A stretch of DNA of 64,000 nucleotides from Stereum hirsutum FP-91666 SS1 (lineage: Eukaryota > Basidiomycota > Agaricomycetes > Russulales > Stereaceae). Position numbers and translations under genes: made by a program. This document shows positions 56,966 through 64,000 of the stretch, one piece after another. A model generated the notes under the pieces. That model was not told the DNA's origin, made no database searches, and saw nothing but the letters and a program-made list of their open reading frames with translations. The stretch's first letter is position 1. Each line of letters starts with the position of its first letter. Where the stretch lies: assembly GCF_000264905.1 (NCBI RefSeq), contig NW_006763146.1, positions 124,988 through 188,987 of the forward strand, written 5' to 3'.

Positions 56966-59022
56966 AGGACTGTACTCTAAAAAGTATGGTGTGGTATCAG
57001 TTGATATCGCGAATATACCTATCACTCTCATTGTCTCCTCGGAAGAACCTGGCTACACCATGGTGGAGCCAACTCTCCTTTAGAGGGGCCACAGCCGTCG
57101 CATCGCTGTAATCAGTCTCCTGATGCTCGCCAGGCCTTTGCGTTTATGTACCTTATCCCACTTACAAGGTGATATCAGAACTACACATAAACATCTTCAA
57201 GCCACGGCCAAAGCCTTTGTCTTGCCTTGGATTCTGTACGTGTTTGTTAGGAGCGCGAACGTGGTGAGAAGAGCGCCGCTCGAAGGGAAAGCGGCAAATA
57301 CGACGAAGCTGGCTGTATGGTGATATTCCTCACCATTTTGAGCCAAAAACTGCCTTTGTACTAGAGAAATTGGCAGCGTAGAAAGTTTATTGAGCACTTC
57401 AGGCGAGGGCGGTGCGGGATGATGACAGTCAAAGCAGAAGTTTGTGTCAATGTTCGAGGTGGTGCCGTGGTGGCGACGATTTGTGAGCTTTGGACTCCGC
57501 CTGAATAGGGGTTTTATGATACGGGCGCTTCGAAGAGCTGGGGACAGAGTTTTATGAGCCCAGAGATCGAGGTGGCTCCCAGTTCCAAATCTCCCACGAG
57601 AGACTTCGCGCCGCCTCTGTATCGAGCGTGTGTTGTCCGCTCTTTATTTATTGCCGTCTCTTCTTGTACAACTCTCGGGATCCTGTCTAATCATCTTCCA
57701 AAGCCTGACCTGAAGTCACTTGAAGAGAATATGTGCTGTAGCACCTTCAGCAGCATCCGAGAGCTCGAGGCGGAATACGCCGACTGCTGCTGCTTTCATC
57801 ATATGCGGGGCCGGCGCTCGAGGTGGAGCATTCTCTGGCCAGACAGAAATGAGCTCTGGGGCCGTATCATAAAACCCCTAATGCCGCAACATGGTCTCGT
57901 GACCATAGTCTAAGTGGCGACGTGGCACCTTCTTTCATTTTTTTTCACTCACTCGCGCTCGTCCTGCAACCTCCTTGCACCGTCTATCGTCCTTGGCGCG
58001 GTAAGATCCTCTTTTGCCTCCATGTTTTTAGTTTTCAAAACTGAATGAACAAATTCTACCTATTAATCAACCCGAACTAACACTTAATACAGTAATCTGA
58101 CAGGAGTATTCCTCGTCCTCTCGAGCTTCCGCTCCGTGACCCTAGGTGTCTATGAGATGATTAGCCTCATGTATTTGTTATCTCCATCCACAGTAAATAC
58201 TCTCTCCACACTCACAATACCTTACGAGCTCTGGGGAGGCGCCACAGAGCATTTACGTCTCTCTCGGTGCATTGCGCCCGCCATTCCCGCATTGGCCCCA
58301 CGACATCGAAACATGGTTGCAAACCGAGTAAATCGGCCACAAACTCCTTCACTGATGCTCTTCTCTTGGGTCTCCTAGACCTCAGTCTTCTCTTGTGTGG
58401 GACGTTGTACACGGTTCTACGTCACGGACTTGGCGTTGGGCCGAACCGATGCATACCCGACGCTTTTTGCAGACAGAGGAGAGGAGGAGAAGATCGCCGT
58501 GCAACCCTGCTGATGCGTTTCAGAAGGTTAGCGCCCTCTTAGCGCTCCTTCTGTCGCACAGGTCAATTCACTGCCGTTCAGGCCCGTGGTGATCCTTTGA
58601 TGGACTGCACCTTCGGAGGGTTTTGCTTTCTCCGTGCGCCGCCGCCGTCTCTCGTAGCGACAACGCTCGCAAAATTAGCAGATTGGAGTAATGAAGGGTG
58701 CTTCGGCGTCCTTGTGCACGATCGGCGGAGTGTGCGCCGACAACAAAGTCGAAGTAAAGCCACACTGCTGTATAGACGGATACGTTATGCACCATTTTCC
58801 GCAAAAGCCGCAATAGCGTTGCAATACATAACCTCTACGGGAAATTGTATACTGATTATCTCCTCCCGCTCGCTTCGATCGACGTAAACAGTGTCGTTGC
58901 CTGCTGGGCGCAAACCCAACCCGTGCCTTTCATCAACGCTAGTCTGCATCGCCTCGAGGTGACTTCTACCCTTCCCCCGCCCTCGTCCACTTCCTCTTCA
59001 CTCCCCGTCCTTCCCTGCCGCA
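56966..59022. other. intergenic, nothing convincing
   Basis: Frames such as 57554-57913 and 58597-58887 lack family resemblance, signal peptides and supporting introns. I see no repeats or RNA genes. Confidence 0.4.
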
Positions 59023-60906
59023 ATGGTGCGCCCACCTTGGCCATTTGCTCTCATTCCTTACCTTCTGTTCTCTCTTGTCGGGGCGTACGATTGGACGATC
59101 AACAATGCGCCGAGTCAGTGTGGTACACTCTCTGTGTCGGTCTCGGGCACAGATGGCCAGCCTCCGTATAGCTTGCTTCTCATGCCCTATGGAGCGACAC
59201 CGTTGGCGGATAACGTCGAGGTCCGTCGAGTGGAGACTATTCACTTCAATACGACGAGCGAAAACCTGGAGTTTCAGATGAGGTACCCAGCGAATTCGCA
59301 GTTCGTAGCGGTGGTGAGTCTGCGTTACGCTTTGTGTCTGACTACTCTTCACAAAAAAGTGATCGACCGATTCGGCGCCTAGGTATCCGATCAGAGTGGG
59401 TTCGCTTCTGGAGGCACGAGTGGGGTGTGGACGGTGAAGCCCTCGACAGACAATTCGTGCTTTGATTCGAAGACAACATTTCATCCTGCTTGGCCGTACT
59501 TTTACATCTATCCGTCGAATGGGATCAATTCGTGCGAGGTCACTGAGGTCTATTGGAATGCCTCCAATCCTAATATCACCGGGTCAGTCTCCTTCATCAT
59601 CTCCTCCCTCCATTCTACCCAGACTCGGAGCCTATGTGGATCTCGCTAACATCGGCTCTCCAGTACCCCCAACTTCATCGGCGTCATTCCCAACGGCATA
59701 AGCTGGAACATCAGCTACTCAAGCACCTTCCACAACGACACAGGCTACGGCAATGGCATCACCGGTTTCGACTGGACAGTCCCCGTCAACCCCGGCACAG
59801 ACCTCATCGTCATCGCAGGCGACCAGAACTATACAGGCTCTGGTGGTAACGTCGACTTCAAAGTTAGCCCCCCGACAGTTCCTACCAATACGAATTGTTA
59901 TCCGAATATGCCTAGTGCGACGGGCGGGACGCCCGCGGGGGGAAATCCTGGAGCATACTTGTCTACTTCTTTGCCTGGATCGTGAGTAATTCATCAGGCT
60001 ATTGAATTGGCGAAATGTTATGTTTTGGTTACGGAGGTGGCAATGTGAGCGGCGACTGATGTCCTTCGTCTTACTCTAGCGATAAAAACTCACACACAGG
60101 TGCTATCGCAGGTCCGTTCTCTCCCTCTTTGTGTAGCGCCTCCACATCCTCTGATTTCTTGGCATCGTTCCAAACCGAGTGCTAACCTACCATTTATCCT
60201 TTACACCGACCATTCAGGTGGCGTCGTGGGCGGCGTTGTAGGCATCGCCCTCCTCTTTGGCGCTATATTCTTCTTCATCCGGCGCTCGCGCCTCCGCTCC
60301 CAGAACAACAAACCTCAATACAGCGGCCCCGTTGATTTGGGCCTCACATCTCCAATGTCCGAAGCTAATCATACCCTTTCTATGGGCCACGGTTCAAACT
60401 ATAACTACAACTATAACGCCGTCCCGTTCTATTCTCCTCCTGGGTCTCCACCGAACGGGCAACATAGCTTCGTTGTAATGAGGGATTACGGCGATAGGCC
60501 GGGGCCGGGGATGACGGCGGAGTTGGGCTATATACCATCTTCGGAACCGTACACTCACACTTCAAACGCCCGTTCACAGTCCATCTCGTACAATTCTGGT
60601 CCTGGAACTACGACTTCGAGCTCGGAATATAACAGGGAGTCGAGGCATGGAGAGGGTGCCGTAGCGGATCTTGGATCGCCTACGAGGGACGGACGTGGGT
60701 TTGGTGGTACTGGTGGAAGTGGAAGTGGTGTTGGAGGAACGGTAGGTGGAAATGCGCCGCCGCCGACGTCAAGGAAGTTACCCGTTCCGCCAAGGGCGGT
60801 GACGGTACTTCAGCACACAGATGCGTCGGACGTCGGGTCGAGGTTTCAGGAGGAGCCGCCGGAGATTGTGGAGGTCCCGCCTGCGTATTCTGGGAATCGG
60901 TTGTAG
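59023..60906 (+). CDS. type I membrane glycoprotein-like protein (509 aa)
   Basis: Exons 59023-59313, 59383-59582, 59664-59981, 60080-60111 and 60218-60906. A signal peptide (to about residue 21, SLVGA) leads into an ectodomain beginning YDWTINNAPSQCGTLSVSVSG, a pattern common in fungal single-pass proteins with Ser/Thr-rich stalks. It has several N-x-S/T sites (NTTSEN, NISYSS, NYTGSG) and six or so cysteines. A Gly/Val-rich segment at about residues 281-300 (GGVVGGVVGIALLFGAIFFF) is the membrane helix, followed at once by IRRSRLR. The cytoplasmic tail is long, Ser/Gly/Pro-rich and disordered, with PPPTSRKLPVPPR and PPAYSG near the end, possible SH3 and WW-type contacts. The plan resembles fungal surface sensors of the WSC/mid2 kind, but no WSC domain is visible. 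Role unknown. Confidence 0.82.
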
Positions 60907-62090
60907 GACGTTGGTGGGATGGTGAATGCTGTTCGAGTGATTTTCTTGAGAGGCCGCGTCTGCGAAAAATTTGCTCACGTCTGTCGTTTGTTGTTTTCGT
61001 TTCGTTTTCTCACATTTAGGTCTTGTCTTGCTTTTTCTGTGGACGTATTTATGGCACCTACCCAACTCCCAGTGCGATTCCACGTCTGGAGTCTCGAACA
61101 CTTTCGTTGGACGTTGCCCACTTACCTTAGCCCCCTATACATGTCATTCGCCTCGTCAACGATCCAATTGACCACATATCCACCTCTTTATGTTGTGTCC
61201 GTCACCAAACATAGACTCAAAGTAACACTTGTTCCTTTTTGGTCTATATTCCGTACAGTACATGTATGACATCCTCTATCTCCTGTCTTGCTCAATGTAA
61301 CCCCCAGTCCACGATCCACCACGCTTATATCGCATGAACCTCACGCAAAAAAAGTAAGATAGTACGACGCGCTCTGCCCCAGCAGCGTCCAAAATGAGTA
61401 ATGCTCGGTGTCTGTCTTGGCCCGATGGCATTCTGAATGCAAAAAGTAACAGACAAGCGTCTTATAATGACTGTTGGTCGCAGGTGTGTCAGAGTTTTAA
61501 CATCGTAGCAAGACCTGTAAGAAAAACAAGACCGGCCGGGAGCTGTAGGTCGGCATAGACAAGGGTAGACGACAGGGCGAGGACAGATCTGTGCTTCCGT
61601 ATCCTCGCCTAATTGAATGATGTTGAAATCTCTCCTGGAGTACACAATGTGGACATCGGTATTGTTAACGGATAGGTTTTATCTGCTCTTCACAACCTGT
61701 ATGTACTTGTACTCGAATGCATACGCAGCGCCCCTGGCTCTTTCTGGCGCTATATAAATGTGTAGATTTATTTAGGGGAAAAAACGAATCACTCCGGAAT
61801 GCGTGGCAGAATGTGACAGCTCGCCACTGATTCACGCACCGACAGACTTGTCCGGGATGCTCTCTCTGTCGTTTCATCCATACTCGGAGCCTCGATGGGC
61901 TTGCTTCAGAGTTGTGCCGCTGCCTAGCCAAAAATGGTTGCTCGGAAGGAAGGAAGGACCCGACGACCTCGATCTATTTCGCGCGTTCGATCCTGGTTCG
62001 GGGCATCTCCACCTCTTTTCACGCCTAAAAGATGAAAATAAAAATAAAAATGAAACATGTCCAAATCCTCGTCGCTTTCGAAAAAGTGAT
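60907..62090. other. intergenic with one half of a dispersed short repeat
   Basis: GCGCCCCTGGCTC with TATAAATG at about 61728-61760 mirrors 47528-47562. No gene supported. Confidence 0.4.
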
Positions 62091-62193
62091 TGCTCAGTGT
62101 CGGCTTTGACCCGACGACCTCAGGATTTCAAGAGTAATCACTCCCTCATAACGCGGTATGAGACCTGCGCGCTACCAACTGCGCCAACCAAGC
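62091..62193 (-). tRNA. tRNA-Met(CAT) candidate with intron
   Basis: On the minus strand: acceptor GCTTGGT pairs with ACTGAGC (with G-T pairs) plus a discriminator A. The D arm is GCGC-AGTTGGTA-GCGC with a good A box (TGGCGCAGTTGG), and the anticodon stem starts CAGGT with loop CTCATAA. An intron of about 30 nt sits after position 37, the canonical place. The T arm GTCGG-GTCAAAG-CCGAC has G in place of T54 and a purine at 60, so the B box is imperfect. Elongator Met is likely from CAT, but the weak B box leaves room for a pseudogene. Confidence 0.6.
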
Positions 62194-62556
62194 ATGAGTG
62201 GTATCTATTCGATGCGTAAATCTTGGGTCGGAAGTCAGTGGCGTAATGCCGGATGCAGTGGGACTATCACTGTACGTATAAATCCCACCGGCTTGACGTT
62301 CATTGCAGTAAAGAAAACCTGCTGCTCGGCACGACTGTCCATAAATGGTGGTCGTGCTGCTTGATTAGAGTGAGCCTCGTCGGAAGAGGGAATGGCTAAA
62401 CATCTTGGTACAGGGATGCCCGATGTGGTGGATGTGACCGCGTGTTTGAATCCCGGAGAAGATGTCCGTCATTTCGAGCTTGAACGACAGTGGCATAAGT
62501 AAAGGGGGGAAATCGAATTTATTGTTTATAGTAGCATACATCGACGTCGTTAATGG

Positions 62557-62760
62557 ATACGAGGACTGAAGAGTTGGCGGCGTCGGCCGCGACGACCAAC
62601 CCCCGCCGCTGCGCGGGCATCGAGATAAGGTCTTCGACGCGCTACCGGAGCCTCGCTGCGCGAAAAGTAGGCCCGTCGCCTCGCCGCCCGCCACGGCGCG
62701 CAGTGGTGGGCGGCGCGGCTCCTTCGACTGGCGCGCTCACCGGCTGCGCCAACCAAGCGT
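62557..62760. other. GC-rich palindromic island with a tRNA-like A box
   Basis: The minus strand begins GCTTGGTTGGCGCAG (62758-62744), identical over 15 bases to the start of the tRNA-Met candidate, followed by a valid D arm (GCGC-AGCCGGTGA-GCGC). No matching anticodon stem, T arm or acceptor 3' half was found. Instead there are GC hairpins (CGCCGCCCACCAC with a near-complement) and a GTTGG...CCAAC palindrome at the far end. A decayed or tRNA-derived element is possible. Confidence 0.4.
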
Positions 62761-63559
62761 CGATCACCTTTGGTGTTATGATACTTTCCTTACCAGCTAC
62801 AGATTCTTCACACTCCCGGAATTGGAGCTACCAAGATTGCCAGAGATAAATAAGAGCAAGAACGGTGGTAAAGGTTGTAGTCCGTGTTGATGCACTGTGC
62901 GCCACTCTGGCGATTTTCTCACGCGTGTTCTCATTCCGAACCGACATCAACTAGAATTTCCTGCGCCGAACGGTCGAAATAACAGCGGCACAGATTGGCC
63001 AACTTCACCAGCCCCTTTGTAGTTAGAGTTCCGGAAAGACTTCTCTATGGGTATCACATACGTTCAGTAAGTTTGGAGAAGCGCTACTACTGCGAGCCTC
63101 GAGGCGCGTAATATGAGAAGATCATGGCTCAAGACAGACCTGAAATCGTCGCCGACCTTCGCGTTCCTTTGCGCATCGGAATGCCGTTGGTGCTTCATAT
63201 TAGATAGGGGATGGCCAGAACGCCGACCTGCATTCGAAGAAAGAACTCCTATCTTGTGGCCCAAGAACACCACACCAGTGACGACCTGACCGCAAGGAAT
63301 GCGAAATAAAGCGACGAGAAGAGGCCAGGGCAGTCCTAACTCACGATCGGTCGAACAAAGGGTCAATGTTGAGCAGAGGATGCATTGATTTGATACAAAG
63401 CCGGATGTGAATATGCGTGAATAACAAAGCTAGAAAACCTATACGAAAGGTCAGTCAGCTCAAGCCCTAATAGCATTACGTCGTCCGCGATCATTAAACG
63501 GTGCAACTCACGATAACAATAGTATACACCCGCCGCACCTTCCCTGTCCACAACCAATG

Positions 63560-63754
63560 TCATGGCCGTGATGCGGACGAGCGCGCAGATCCTTCCAGAG
63601 ACGACGTCGACGAAGACGGATTGGACGGCGGTTCTTTGAGGGGGTTCTCTTTCCGCGCCTCGTCTAGAAGGTCGTTCAGGCCTTTGTCTTTTACGGCTTT
63701 CTGTGCAATTTGGATAGAAAGACGCAGGGACGGAAAGTTTGAGTTCGAGGGCAT
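63560..63754 (-). CDS. small hypothetical protein (64 aa)
   Basis: From the Met at 63754 the frame reads a charged helix-like part (QIAQKAVKDKGLNDLLDEAR) and a Ser/Pro-rich tail, with coding-like composition. It may be one exon of a larger gene. No homologue or splice partner was identified, so it is a weak call. Confidence 0.25.
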   Translation of the reverse strand: MPSNSNFPSLRLSIQIAQKAVKDKGLNDLLDEARKENPLKEPPSNPSSSTSSLEGSARSSASRP

Positions 63755-64000
63755 TTGTAGAGCATAAAATGTAATATCAGAAAGCGAACAGACACAAGAC
63801 ACGTAAAACAAAAGGAATGGAAAGATCGTCGGTGTCCCGTGTCGGAGTTCAATATCCATTGCATTCGGGCAATGCGGTCTTGCGCCCAACCATCCCAAAC
63901 CTTCTACCGACGAGACGAAGCTCCAAGAGCATCAGGAACGAGAACCAACCGACGAACCTGTACGCATTCCCGATAACTCGACCATATCTTCCCGCACTTG

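Larger units (their letters stand above)
62194..64000. other. right-end region with GC-rich hairpin island
   Basis: Includes a GC-rich stretch at 62557-62760 carrying a second tRNA-like 5' half, and a small minus-strand frame at 63560-63754. The rest shows nothing I can support. Confidence 0.4.

Overview
The window looks like nuclear DNA of a filamentous basidiomycete, most likely an Agaricomycete. Almost every convincing gene is split by short GT-AG introns, mostly 50-110 nt. The gene content also fits: DUF6533 seven-helix membrane proteins, a C2-NACHT STAND protein, a CHAT-domain C terminus, families of small secreted cysteine-rich proteins and an Atg18 PROPPIN. There are no bacterial operons, rRNA genes or CRISPR arrays. 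All gene models were spliced by hand. The strongest support is that paralogues within the window share exon lengths and intron phases.

Layout. (1) 1-193: 3' end of a CHAT-domain gene with a one-base frameshift. (2) 801-11662: two inverted paralogues of an unrecognised five-exon family enclose small secreted protein genes. Five members of one secreted family (called SSP1-SSP5 here) lie at 4159, 7462, 8724(-), 13446(-) and 15221, with an unrelated secreted protein at 6209, a relic exon at 5150 and a TA-flanked MITE at 9633-9901. (3) 18140-22494: a complete eight-exon ATG18 on the minus strand, and an inverted, 3'-truncated pseudogene copy of it. (4) 24219-40561: two inverted DUF6533 genes with three matching microexons, interleaved with four short-chain dehydrogenase/reductase (SDR) paralogues. 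(5) 41204-42497: a Gal80-like oxidoreductase-fold protein. (6) 44752-47159: a truncated C2-NACHT gene. (7) 47853-48920: a predicted membrane protein. (8) 50104-56965: a tandem pair of 500-residue aldehyde dehydrogenases, each with a 14-nt microexon, separated by a minisatellite. (9) 59023-60906: a type I membrane glycoprotein-like gene. (10) 62091-62193: an intron-containing tRNA-Met candidate. Three MITEs can be bounded by terminal inverted repeats (TIRs) plus target-site duplications (TSDs).

Working together. The main theme is local duplication, both inverted and tandem, followed by decay or divergence. It affects the secreted proteins, the unknown pair, ATG18, DUF6533, the SDRs and the aldehyde dehydrogenases. 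Oxidoreductases are abundant, but I see no backbone enzyme (PKS, NRPS or terpene synthase), so I do not call a biosynthetic cluster. The item closest to something undescribed is the SSP family with a fixed cysteine/glycine spacing. The conserved microexon architecture of the DUF6533 pair is next.
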